A stretch of DNA of 64,000 nucleotides from Metallyticus violacea. Taxonomy: Eukaryota > Arthropoda > Insecta > Mantodea > Metallyticidae. A program made the position numbers and the translations under genes. This document shows positions 47,351 to 58,739 of the stretch, in pieces; position 1 is the stretch's first letter, and each line of letters begins with the position of its first letter. The stretch lies in contig CM060846.1 in NCBI GenBank assembly GCA_030762175.1, positions 308,050,512 to 308,114,511 of the forward strand, given 5' to 3'. The notes under the pieces are model-generated. The model worked only from the letters and a program-made list of their open reading frames with translations. It had not been told where the DNA came from and did no database searches.

Positions 47351-49777
47351 ACGCTAAAAGCTTCATAATAATAATACGTTGCACAATGGAAGGGTGTACC
47401 TCTTAGCTGGCCATGGTGCTACTGGCAAACTGATTTGCCCCTTTTTCCTGAAAACCGCATGCATAAGGCCTCAAAGACGTATCTCGCTGCATACTATTTA
47501 CAGGCTGTAAAGTAAAAAATTCAGTTTATATTAACAAAAGTTTAAATACAAATTTATACAATTCTGTTCTTTAAAGTGTGACGCTACCAACCGATAAGGC
47601 GTTTTTTTTGTTTGTTTTTGTTTTCTCAATGGTACAAAGAGCCATATTTTACACAATAGATTGTGCGATACCACTTTTTCTTTTATATTTGCAAAATTCT
47701 CTTCATTCGTTATTATTAGAAATTAATAATTACTGCACTTTTTTGCCGTGGTCGTTGGTATAACTATTAGAAGTGGGAGGTGGTAGGAGAGGTGGAACAG
47801 TTGTGGTACAATTGTTTGAAGACTAATAATTGATTTCATATCTTTCTTATATGAAAACCTCTGTGTTTGTTTGCATTACCGGGTTGCTGTTCAATTGAAA
47901 CTCGGTTGCGAGAACATAAGTGGCATTTGCGTTAATCAGCGTGAAAAAGGTCTGCGATTATGGTACATAACATCCAAACTTGCCATGAAATAATACTGAT
48001 GGCAATACTTGAAATCTATCATTAGGCATAAAACTGCATCACAGTTCCCTTCTACTCCCACTTCCTCTCATTTATAACGATTCTGTCCCTCTACCTCTCC
48101 AGACATTTTGACTAAGTACAGCTTTGGTCTTTAAAACTTCATTTAAACCAACGATCGCGGCAAATTAGAACAGCAATTATTTATTTTTTAAGGGCGCAAA
48201 ACTTCTAAGTTCATTAGCACCCAAGCCCGGCAAGGAAAAATATAATAACACTGCCCGCAAACGCGTAATGAACGTTATCCTCTAGTTCCCTTATTGTGAC
48301 AGTATTTACATTGACCGTAATTTTACAAAAGGGAATTATGATTTGTTGAAAATACACATTTGAAATGATGCTGGGGAAGAAATTACTAGGTTACATTTAG
48401 TGCATATTTAGAACGATGATCCCATTCATCTTGAAAGAGTTGTCTCAAGAACATGTTTAATTCTACGGTGCAACAACCATTAAAATGCTGAAATTCCATT
48501 GTTAATGTGATTCCTCTTGAAGCACAAAGCGTACAAAATAAAGATGTACATGGGAAAAAGCGCATGCCGATTCGAACCTAGCTATAAAGCATACTGTAAT
48601 TATATTTTTCTTGTTTCGGGTGGGGAAAACGCACTCGCCAAATGTGCTTTGTAACTTCAGAAACGCCATGCGACAATAATGCCCTGGAAACCTCCACTCA
48701 ATGAACAGCAAATTAGCATAAGCATGTAGATAATTGCTTGCAAGTGAGCTTGTCCGCCAATCTGTTCGCTGGCAGATGCATTAGGGAAGGAGGGCTATTG
48801 ATGGCCGTTGTGCTAGTTCCCATGTGGCTCTGCATTCTCTCGGTAGGGAAACGCGCGCGTCCTGTCCCAGGACACAATTTTCTTGTGTTTATGTGTAATC
48901 GTAGGTCTAACATTTACAGTGATCTTTGAATAAAAAGAGTGTGCAAATATTCTCTAAATTCTAGAATTATTTTTTTTTCTGTACGCATTACCTAATGGGA
49001 AAAAAGAATTCAACAATTTTGAACACTGTTTCTAGAAACGTAAACCATAAGCTGCTTTCATACCTACCCTCACCATGTACAACCATTTCACATCTAGCAG
49101 GACAAAAATTGAGGATCACTGGTGTTTGGGAAAGTAATGCCCTTCTTGATAAGTACTATTGCGAAATATTTAATATATGTATAAAAACTTAACTTAATAA
49201 TATCTTAAACATAAAATTGCACAACTGTTGTAAGTGAACATCTTGGCAATAAAATAATATAAAATATTTATTTAACTAGCTTAAAGTTATGCATGAAAAG
49301 CCAACTTGCTTTTTCAAAACATTGAAATGACATCTTAAGGATATGTCTGTCAGAGCTAGAGAAAGAAATATGATGCATTAAGTAACACAAACGAAAGAGT
49401 AAAGAGTGTGTTACTATAGGTGAGCTAACAGTAACATTCATGTATAATTTTAATGTATGAATATAGCATCAATGTGGGACAAAGGATTTCCGAATAGAAA
49501 GGCGGTTTGGCTCTAAGTATTTTGAGAGTGGTAACGCGTAACCTTAGACACTTCAAATGGAACTATGGCATTGATATAGATCAACGAAAATATTAGTTTT
49601 AGTTCAGTGCTACGAGGGCTCATATTATTTCTTTCATTCTACTCTAGAGCGAGTCACTCAGCCCATGTGGTACGGCTCACTGCTTACTACCCTTCTCAGC
49701 GACTGGCTGAACCAAAGGATACCATTTCGATTCTCAGGAACGCTTGCTGTTCACACGTTTTCCATTAATTGAGATAT
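47351..49777. other. AT-rich stretch without recognised genes
   Basis: No domain-bearing open frame or repeat was recognised in about 2.4 kb. Confidence 0.3.
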
Positions 49778-50040
49778 ATCTGCCTTGGTGGACAGAGGTA
49801 CCACTGTATTAGCTTTGAATAATGCGGGGTTTCGAGCCTGAGGCTGTTTATAGACATGGCATACCAGAACGAACTGGAAGGCGTTGGGCCCAGCAATATA
49901 GGGAAGACCGACATGTAGAAAAGCGACATAGCCATAGATCGCAAAGTACTTTCTACTTGGGAGGATGATGTCTCCGGGCTGAGGTAGAAAGAAGACTCTT
50001 TTCATCTGCCGCCCAATTGAAGGCGGCTTGTCACTTTCCC
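49778..50040 (+). repeat. tRNA-like head with adjoining GC-richer block
   Basis: TTGGTGGACAGAGGTACCAC (A-box-like) and GGGGTTTCGAGCCTGAGG (B-box-like) lie about 35 bases apart at 49790-49845. They are followed by a GC-richer block running into the 3'-truncated end of the SINE B copy at 50050. This could be another SINE type or chance. A minus-strand open frame of 101 codons here has no recognised domain. Confidence 0.25.
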
Positions 50041-50049
50041 AGGTCATCA

Positions 50050-50291
50050 GCGTCACATTCTATTCAGGGCGTGAAACGGCCGACAAATTTTGCTCTGAGG
50101 CCTCTTTTTTCAGGCTTGAGGTTCTTTTTCGTGCCGTAAATGTACGACACGAGACCCACGGCTTTACTTCCCTTCCGAAGTAAGCCATACTTAGGATTTT
50201 TACGGCGGAAAAATCGATCGGTCCTGGCCGGGATTGAACCCGCGATCTTGGGTTTCAGAAGCAAGTATGGTAACCACTACACCACCAGATC
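50050..50291 (-). mobile_element. SINE family B with complete head
   Basis: On the minus strand the complete tRNA-related head is present (TCTGGTGGTGTAGTGGTTAC, then GGGTTCAATCCCGG). The body is intact to GACGCTGATGACCTGGG, where the usual tail (GAGATGTTAAAGAGCG) is replaced by unrelated sequence. It is therefore the only copy here truncated at the 3' rather than the 5' side. Confidence 0.85.
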
Positions 50292-53200
50292 GACTTGCTT
50301 GCTAATTGAAGGTTTGTTGTACTGTTAGATTATAATCAACTGTATTTCTGAACTGTGGCGTATATTAGTGATGGCCAGCACACTATTCTTAGCTATAGGA
50401 CTGCATACTTCCCCCACCTCTCAAATGTTTAGAGTTTATGACCTTTTCCAAGGCTAAACACATTATCTACTTGGGGTCGTACTCAATGAACCAGAATTGA
50501 AATAACTTTAAGAGGGAAGAATGAAAACATAGGTCATGGGTTTAACTCCAACTTGCTCTAATTTATTTATATTCTGTCTACTTTCAAGTAGAGCCGTTTA
50601 GTTAGATGTTTATGCTCTACAGGCTTGTACAGCGCTTAACACTAAATCATGTTTGAATGTAATAATTGTAGTCGGCTTAAAATGCTACTAACAGACGTCT
50701 CTATTTTTTGTGTGTGCAGAGCGATCAAATGAACTATGAACCAGCTTGCGGTGCCTATAGGCCAGAGCGGTGCTCGTTGCTACCTGCGAGTATCTAGAGT
50801 GACGCTGAAACAACTACACAACAACTCCTTTTTACTATTTTATAATTGTTTACCTATTTTATGAAAGGAGATGCCAAAATTAGCCACCGTCATTTTGGCA
50901 CACCTTTAAAGAACTAGCCACCACTCTCGCTGTAGTTCACTTTGAGTAATGCTGACTACTTCCTTGCGGGTATTCAATTCTTTCAGTGTGTGTGGGTTTG
51001 TATTGTATGCTGTAGTTTGAATATGAGTATAAAATTGTAAATTCAGATTTTGCACTTCTTTGTGTCGATTAAGTTAATTAGGTGATAATAATTCAGCAGT
51101 ATAATCATTGCTAATAGTAAAGCTTGCATATAATTATTTTTATTTATTCTGCAAATATTTTCTTAGGCAGTGTATATCATATCCTCAATGAAATATATTG
51201 CATTATCTATTTGTTCTCCTTGCCACACTTAAAAACTGGTTTAGTTCCTTTTTAAGCATATTCTGATGCGAGCTTTATTTACTTTATTAGAACCTAAGGT
51301 ACTAGGATATATTCATCTTCGTAAAGGCCCTAAGAGGGTTGGATACATGGAAAAATGAACCACACACACACACACATATTATAGTTTGAAACTGTTAGTA
51401 GATTATGTTGCATTGCTGTAACCAGTCATTTCATATTCTGAATATTATTGTAACCTTTTTACAAACGTGTTCTCTCTTATTCTATGTAAAAATGTAGTAT
51501 TTATTCTATTTATTTAATAAAAATATCGCATAAAGTGACATTTATTATTACACTACGTATATTGTAGGTTTTAATGTCTAAAATGCTGAATAGTTAAATA
51601 ATACTTGAATATTTATATACTGTTGTCATGCATGTTACATTAATTGCAGGGATAGGTTAAAACCCTAAAATTTTACTGTGACATATTTCATCTGCATAAC
51701 AATATATCCTGGAGAAGATTTTAAGGATTTAATCTCGTCGCAGATGACCAGCATTGTTCTCTGAAATCAAGTGCCATCTGTACTTGCATAGCAAAATGCC
51801 AGCACAGAATAACTGAATGAAGCACTCTTGTGAGCAACTGCGGCGTTTTACAGAAACAATTAATATTGTCATTGAATTTAGAGATGGATATAGAGCCTAT
51901 AACGGATTTTGTTCTAATCCCAAGATTTTTCGTCAGAGGATTAAGGCCCTCTTTGCTGTACGTACCGGAAACAAATTTTGGTTTTTATGTAGCAAGTAAG
52001 CAAACATTGTGGGAAATAAGTTTTGAAAATTACGTGATAGATTGATTCGTTGACATATGTCAGTACTGAAACAATTTAATGAATTCTCTCATCTTGAACT
52101 CTATGTTCTTAATTTTTCCATAAAATAATTTTTAAATAAGGTTACAGAACTTTCAAAACGTTTCCCGACATTTTGCTAGCTGTGCTGTTCTTAACCATCT
52201 CTCTTGAATAGCTTTTAAGGTAGCTACAAAGGCGGAAGATGTGGGTTCAATCGTTGTCCAGGATATTTCGTCAACGCTTGGTGCCTTTGTGCATTTCTGT
52301 TTCCGGGCATAGGAAACTAATGGTGAGCAAATAACGAGATTAAGCTAAAAACAAAGAGGTAATAATACGTTCAGTGAATAATGTACAAATCCTCTCACGG
52401 TCATCACTTTTGGTGGAATTAAATAATCCTTTTTAAACAAATGAGAGTGCATGCACTTATTTTATTGTGTTGCCTAAATTCCTTTGCATTTAACGCAAAT
52501 AATTATTTCCGCTAAAACTTAAAATCAATTTACCGCTAATTATAACGGTGCACGCTCTTTTTTTATAGCAATTGCTGCTGCTAAACACCTGGATCTATAC
52601 TCGGCGCTCTTGCTATTCCGTTTCCATTAACGAACTGTCAGGCGTAAGCGCCAGAGTTATTAGTGAAATTTATTGCCATTATATCTCTGAATCTAGCGGT
52701 ATTTGCAGACCCAAGATATTAGATAGCTACAAATGTGGTAAAAATTGCAAGCGCTCCTGTCAAAATGAGCAATGGGATTTTTATTTCTCTTTGGCAGCAG
52801 TATCTGTGCAACACACTACAGATTCTCTTGTTTCGTTAGCGGTGATGTATTTCTGAATTATATTTGTTAATGAAATTTCACTGAATATACGTGCAGATGA
52901 GCTAGATAGAAGAACGTTTGAGCTTTCTTTTTAATCCAGAATGATTCAGTTAAAGTTTTCCTTTACTAGTTAAAATATTGCAATTTATGTACAGTTCAAG
53001 ACCTCGTAGGTGTTCTAACATTTTGTGAAGTGCTTTCATTCTGCAGTCACTTTTTACTTTGGTTATTTTGCAGGTATTCAAGCAAATCGTCGCATGCCTC
53101 GAGTGTATTTAGTTAAACTAATGTAGGAATCGAACCTTAAGTTATCCTATATTCTCTTGGGCTACTTATCGAAACATTTCTTGTTTGGTTAGGGTAAAGG

Positions 53201-53308
53201 GTCAGTTCTGTAGAGTCGTTCCAAAAGGCTCTAAGGATGCAAAATCCTATTGCCAGGCCGGGGATATTTGATAACTTGAAGTGATTTCCCTCGTACTACT
53301 ACATATTT
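50292..53308. other. AT-rich stretch without recognised genes
   Basis: A short (CA)n lies at 51359-51376. Open frames at 51817-52045 and 52572-52856 have no family features; the latter is cysteine-containing but has no signal peptide or splice context. Confidence 0.3.
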
Positions 53309-53319
53309 ACAGTCAAAAG

Positions 53320-53602
53320 TACCGCCACGGGTGACCAAGATCGTTAAGGGGTGGACTCGTGAGCGGGAGGTCTGTGGTTCGAACCCTGCCAGGATGGTCC
53401 TCCCTGACTGGGTTTTTTTCCAGGTTTTCCTCAGTCCTCATATGCCGGGGATACCCTAAACTTAGGCCTGGAACGCTTCCTTTCTTAAAAAAAATCCTTT
53501 CACAATAAATAATTTCATCTCATGTATTATCAGTGTTCACCGCCGTGGTACCTCAGTAGTAAAAACGGGCGTTAAACACTACTCAAAAAAAAAAAAAAAA
53601 AA
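53320..53602 (+). mobile_element. SINE family A
   Basis: Perfect 11-bp target duplications ACAGTCAAAAG lie at 53309-53319 and 53603-53613. The head has a B box GGTTCGAACCCTG, the body matches other copies and the tail GGGCGTTAAACACTACTC is followed by a long A run. There is a small internal deletion around CCTCATATGCCGGGG. Confidence 0.92.
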
Positions 53603-54151
53603 ACAGTCAAAAGCGTAGAACCACCAAAAATAAACAGAAACAATTGCACGGTAGCAAAATTATTTTGTTTACAGAACGCACAACTTTGACTAAAAAATGA
53701 GTCATTTCTTGAATGCAAAATTTTTCTAAACCCTGCTCATTACAACGCGCGATTCACAAGGTAATCAGTGCAATATGTTGCACACGCATTCCCTGCATAT
53801 GCAAGAAGCACGAAATATGACTTACGAGCCACATTCAAGAAACCTGGGATGTTGTAGCCTCTCGTCCACGCTACTGCAGAAATCTGATATCATCTATGCC
53901 CCGAAGATTGAGGGCAGTTATACATGCTGAGGGTTCATACACCCGATATTAATTTGTGTTTATTTATGTGTGTTTTCACTTTAGAAGATAAATGTTTCTA
54001 TTCACGTATTTATTCGTTTATTTGTAAAGATTCGCTAGATTGTATGTGCAAGGGTAATGTCATAAAATGATACGTTAAAATATAAAATGATATTAAGGTA
54101 ACATAATGTTCTACATATACACTTATATCATAAAACCAATAAAAATATTGT

Positions 54152-54225
54152 GTGGGAATTGAACCCAGGAGCTTCTAAATCTTCTAAAGCGCTCGGCCAC
54201 CGCTACACTACCCTAACGTTCTCTC
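54152..54225 (-). repeat. tRNA-like sequence
   Basis: On the minus strand, GTAGCGGTGGCCGAGCGCTT (A-box-like) and CTGGGTTCAATTCCCACAC (B-box-like) have roughly tRNA spacing. The stem arms do not pair into a convincing cloverleaf, so it is better read as a SINE head or pseudo-tRNA than a working tRNA gene. Confidence 0.35.
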
Positions 54226-54936
54226 TCTTTGCAGATGCTTATGATTGTGACCATTACGTTTACAGACAAAGCGCCCAGTGCAGTGTGCACTCGCTGCATG
54301 AGCGTATGACTACAGCTTTTACGGGCCTCCCCGAAGTCCTCCGATCAACACGCAGAACCTGGCAATGACTCATTTTTCATTTTGTGAAAGGGTTTACATT
54401 TTTCCCTCGTTATCTTGTGGTTTTCAAGCACGCTTTCACGCGATTTGACATTGGTCCTGTGCTCTATTTGTAAATACTCCTGAGGTATGTTACCTATTCG
54501 CACTTCTGCTATTTTCTCCGCTAACTCGCATCTTGACTATCAAATCTCACTTTCTTCTAGCCAGCTCTCTGTTGCAGCGGCAGAAATATGTTGTTCTTTG
54601 TCAATCCATGGTGGTGGTGTGTTCGCGGACGACCTCTTTAAGTGCCACTTTCTTTATATGCCATATGTTTTACTTACTAACAACTGTTATGCAATTTGTC
54701 TAAAAGTTCTAGCACCTATATGCACACTCTCTATTTGCCACTTTATCTGGACTTGCCACAAACATAATTTCAAAGTTTTAGTTCAGCAAGTAAAATATAT
54801 TACAATGCTTTCATGTGCTTTGATATATTATCCCAAGCATTCCCAATGTTTAACACCAATTGGCCTCGTTTTGCATTTATACAGAACCGAACTCTCTGGC
54901 AACACGCAATACCTCTTATCTGCCACTGCTTAGTTC
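54226..54936. other. Stretch holding a 148-codon unassigned open frame
   Basis: The plus-strand frame at 54487-54933 is the longest non-transposon frame besides the leprecan exon. It has no recognised domain and is hydrophobic and Cys-rich without a clear signal peptide. It is probably chance. Confidence 0.25.
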
Positions 54937-54948
54937 AAGGACTACTGG

Positions 54949-55202
54949 TTTCAATTTATTCATTTACGGATTCTCTTTAACATCTCAGATCATCAGCGTC
55001 CCATTCAATTCACGGCATGAATTGGCCAGTAAATTTTGCTCAGAGGCCTCTTCTTTCAGGCTTGAGGTTCTTTTTCTTGCCGTAAATGTATGACAAGGGA
55101 CCCACGGCTTTATTTCCCTTCCGAAGAAAGCCATGCTTAGGATCTTTACACCTTGCGATCTTGGGTGTGCGAGGTAAGTATAGGTACCACTAGAGGACCG
55201 CG
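54949..55202 (-). mobile_element. SINE family B with internal deletion
   Basis: Near-perfect 12-bp target duplications AAG(G/A)ACTACTGG lie at 54937-54948 and 55203-55214. On the minus strand the head TGGTACCTATACTTACCTCG is followed by CACCCAAGATCGCAAGG, then jumps to the body (AAAGATCCTAAGCATGGC), so about 45 bases including the B box are missing. Confidence 0.88.
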
Positions 55203-55214
55203 AAGAACTACTGG

Positions 55215-56785
55215 AGATTCTCAATATTAGGTGTATTTTCTTGCGAGGAATACCCCATACAAAGAGAGCCTGGACTGGTAGGAGTCCAATCCTTAGCAGT
55301 AATAAAATATGGAACATGTCTCTAAATTCAAATCTGCGTGGACCATGCTTTATGAGCTGGCACTGAATTTCCTAAAGGACTGGATGTATTCTCTTGTTAT
55401 TTACCACAGGCACAAGCAGAATGATGATTTCGTACACTTTAGAAGTTGTCTTCAATCCCGTTTGACAAAAACGAAGCGTGTTGAGAGTATTATAGGAAAA
55501 ACCTTTACTGAGGCAAAATGTTAGCTTTTCTGAACAAGTTTCTCATGAACTCGAGGCGCTCTTGTTAATTTAATATTAGTAGTTTTCTGCAATATTCTCG
55601 CCAGTAAAAGGGCTTCTCTGGTAACCATTGTTAGCATAACGCTCTCAACACCCTCTGCTTTTTCCGATTTGCAGTTAGAATTACCCAGTTCTGCGATGAA
55701 AGGCCCCAGTTCAGATTCTTTTCTAAGCACTCTGAGCATGCATTTCCTGGATGCGTTCATCTAAGGGGTCATCACTGTTTGCTTCCAAACTGGATTCCGC
55801 CGAATGCTGCACGATGTTCGGGTCTCCAATGATGATCAACAATGCCAATTCCAGTGAATCTTTGAATGGTGAGGTACGTAATTCTGCTACTTATTTCCAG
55901 CTTTTTAAGTATTTGGAAAATCTCGATTGGTGAGTTGTAAATCCTATGAAGGGCTATCACAGGAAAGTGTTCGTAATCCGCCCGTTCCATCGTTAAGCCT
56001 CAAGCAATTTATTCTTTCTGCTACACCAACGATGGCGATAGTGTCTGTCAGAAAATCTGTTATCTTATGGCCAAAACACCTACTACAATTTTTTTCAATT
56101 AGATTGGTTAATTTATTGCTCAAAGATTGCTCTTTTTTCAGAAAATAAATTTTGACAATTCTCTTTAAAAGGCCTACTTCAAATAAACTCACAAACAGCA
56201 TAACAACTTAAAATTCATGTCATCTAGTATAAAAATGATTAACTACAAATTGAAATAGATTTTTTTTGAATAGTCACCTTTAAATCATTGAGTTTTAACC
56301 GTTTTTTTGACAATTAAATGTGCTTTTGAACGTTTCAGGGCATTGCTTGTTGAACTGAAACTGCTTATGCTGACATAGAAATATATAATTTTTTAAATCT
56401 CGGTGTGTAATAAAATCTTGCAAATAAACTTACAAAATCTTAATTACAAGCATTCAACATTCATTGCAACTAATAAAAGGGTGGCTCTTAACTTTTAGCT
56501 GACATTGTATCCTTGAATTTAATTTGTGACGGTGCTCGAAGGACTGAATTGCAATGATTAAGTGCAAACATTTACACCATTAGTTGCATCTCATAGTAAG
56601 AACACATTGCTACAAAGTCAAACACTTTTTGGTTTTAAATAATCTATATATATATATATATATATATATATTTAAAACAATACAAACGTTGATTTATATG
56701 CACAGAATTTTTTATTAACTTGACCGCAAACTTGCAAAATACAGATATTCACCTAATGATTTTAAGAACAGTCAACTTTCCTGAA
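55215..56785. other. AT-rich stretch without recognised genes
   Basis: Overlapping open frames on both strands at 55309-56201 show no family resemblance. A (TA)n run is at 56645-56670. Confidence 0.3.
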
Positions 56786-56798
56786 GGTATTGGTCAGG

Positions 56799-56956
56799 TT
56801 TTCATTTGATTCGTTTTATTTAAGGACGCCCTGTAACATCTCAGGTTATCAGCGTCCCATTCAATTCAGGGCGTGAAACGGCCGATAAATTTTGCTCAGA
56901 GGCCTCTTCTTTCAGTCTTGCGGTTCTTTTTTGCGCCGTAAATATACGGCACGGGA
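56799..56956 (-). mobile_element. SINE family B, 5'-truncated
   Basis: Target duplications GTATTGGTCAGG lie at 56787-56798 and 56957-56968. On the minus strand the element starts at CCCGTGCCGTATATTTACGG and runs to the tail; head and first half of the body are absent. Confidence 0.9.
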
Positions 56957-57167
56957 GTATTGGTCAGGGAGGTTCCTTATTTCTCACATTGAAGTTTATT
57001 GTATTTTGTAAACACATGGGTAAGGGAATAATATATCACATTCACAATAATTCATTAGGAATTCGTTTTGTTTAATTTGAATTAATGTTAAACTTTTCAA
57101 TAAATAGTTCAGATATCTACAGTTGGCTCTAGCCAATGGAAAAAAATTGTTGCAAAATAATAAAATA

Positions 57168-58411
57168 CGAGTTGTGTCCGGAAAGTAAAGGCATGAAATA
57201 TTTGTTTTCACAACAACATTTGTTTGTACATGAAAGAGCATTCCTTAACCTATTTTTCGACATAGTTGCCACCATTGTTCAGGAATTTGTCATAGTGGGA
57301 AACCAACTTTTGTATGCTCTCTTCAAAAAAGATGCCGCCAGTGAAGAGAGCCACTGGTGAACACAGTTTTTTGCGTCGTTATCGCTGTCAAAGCAACTTC
57401 CTCCGAGCTCACGCTTCATGATCAAGAACAATGGTAGTCACAAGGCGCGAGATCGGGGCTGTATGGCGGGTGATTGAACTGCTCCCAACCGAATTGTTGA
57501 ATATTGTTTTGTGTGACACCTGCAGGATGGGGACGTGTGTTGTCATGAAGCAACACAATACCTTGACTGAGCATTCCAAGCCTTTTGTTTTGAATTGCGC
57601 GCCGAAGATTTCTCAATGTTTCACAGTATCGGACCGCATTGATGGTTGCATCTCTGGGAAGGAACTCAACAAGCAGAATGCCCCGTCTGTCCCAGAACAC
57701 AGTGCACACGATTTTTCGTGCTGACAACGTTGTTTTGAATTTTTGTCGTTTGGGGATCCTGTTTGCCTCCACTCCATTGGCTGTTGTTTTGATTCTGGAG
57801 TGACATGACATACCCAAGTTTCATCACCGATCACTATCCTACTTAAGAATTCATCTCCCTCATCACTGTATCAGGTAAGAAGTGTGAAAGCACTGTCAAG
57901 TCGCTTCGTTTTGTGGAGCATCTTGGAAACCCATGAAATTTGCTGAAACACACTATAAAGCATTCTTATTGTGAACCGTCTATTTTCACAAATTGCCTCA
58001 TTCACTTGTTTAACCAAACCATCAGTGACAACAGAAGGCCGCCCTCTCCGTGCTTCGTCATGAATATTGGATCGTCCATCATTGAATTGCTTGACCCATT
58101 TTCTCACCATTTCATATGTCGTTACATTTTCACCGTAAATCTCTACAAGTTGACGACGTGTTTCAGTTGACTTAACAATCCTTGCATTCAAAAACCGTAT
58201 AACGGAACTCACTTCACTGTCGGCGGGATCAGAAATTGTCTTAAAACATTTCGGACGATCACAAACAACTGTAAACAAAACACGATCCGACTGTAATGGT
58301 GTCAGTGGTCAGACAGTGAACCAGAGAGAGAAGTGCACATGCGTTAAACTGCGACACTAGCTTTGCGGCGGCGGTAGAACGAAATGGTACTTACTTTCCG
58401 GACACACCTCT
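57168..58411 (-). mobile_element. Mariner element, full length with terminal repeats
   Basis: TA dinucleotides at 57166-57167 and 58412-58413 flank a 1244-bp element. The ends share the terminal repeat TGTGTCCGGAAAGTAA at equal distance from the TA (GAGTTGTGTCC on one side, GAGGTGTGTCC on the other). A transposase pseudogene occupies the minus strand. It is the best preserved mariner in the window. Confidence 0.93.
57250..58278 (-). pseudogene. Mariner transposase (D,D34D type), frameshifted
   Basis: The N-terminal frame at 57871-58278 gives 135 residues: two helix-turn-helix regions with EVSSVIRFLNARIVKSTETR and NVTTYEMVRKWVKQFNDGRS, then the linker DEARRGRPSVVTD. A deletion after SWVSKMLHKTKRL removes the segment normally joining it to the catalytic core. 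The core then reads in shifted frames: GDETWVCHVTPESKQQ with the first Asp, VLLHDNTRPH with the second, and HPPYSPDLAPCDYH with the third, exactly 34 residues after the second. A frameshift after the third Asp leads to a C-terminus ending GGNYVEK and TAG at 57250. All three catalytic residues survive but the frame does not, so it is inactive. Confidence 0.9.
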
Positions 58412-58565
58412 TATATAATGCTGGGAAATTTTTCTTTCGCAGTATCGCTCCACTTGCAGTTGACAGAGCTCTGAAGTTCTCGTCTCGTTTCTACGCTTGA
58501 AAGCTAGCAGGGGAGATGGAGGGGAGGTCAATACGAGTTTAACTGCAGAGACGTACGTGTGTTGT

Positions 58566-58619
58566 GGTTTTTTTATAGTTTTTAACACCCGTTTTTACTA
58601 CTGAGGCACAACAGGCGGT
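58566..58619 (-). mobile_element. SINE family A, 3'-end fragment
   Basis: On the minus strand only the tail of the family is present (CCGCCTGTTGTGCCTCAGTA then AAAACGGGTGTTAAAAAC). A TGTGTG-containing sequence borders both sides and may be the target duplication; the copy abuts the (GT)n at 58621. Confidence 0.75.
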
Positions 58620-58620
58620 A

Positions 58621-58647
58621 TGTGTGTGTGTGTGTGTGTGTGTGTGT
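58621..58647. repeat. (TG)n microsatellite
   Basis: About 13 TG units. Confidence 0.92.
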
Positions 58648-58739
58648 TCTGTGACGGTGTATTAAGCAATTGTGAGGCAGCTTAATACAATGTATTATTT
58701 ATGTTAATGTGGCTTAATCTAGATATTCAATTCTCCAAA

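Noticed and set aside
49751..50056. 101-codon minus-strand gene
   Set aside because: No domain was recognised, and it overlaps a tRNA-like, repeat-like block and the edge of a SINE.
54487..54933. 148-codon plus-strand open frame
   Set aside because: No domain, signal peptide, splice context or family resemblance was seen; a chance frame of this length is plausible in 64 kb.
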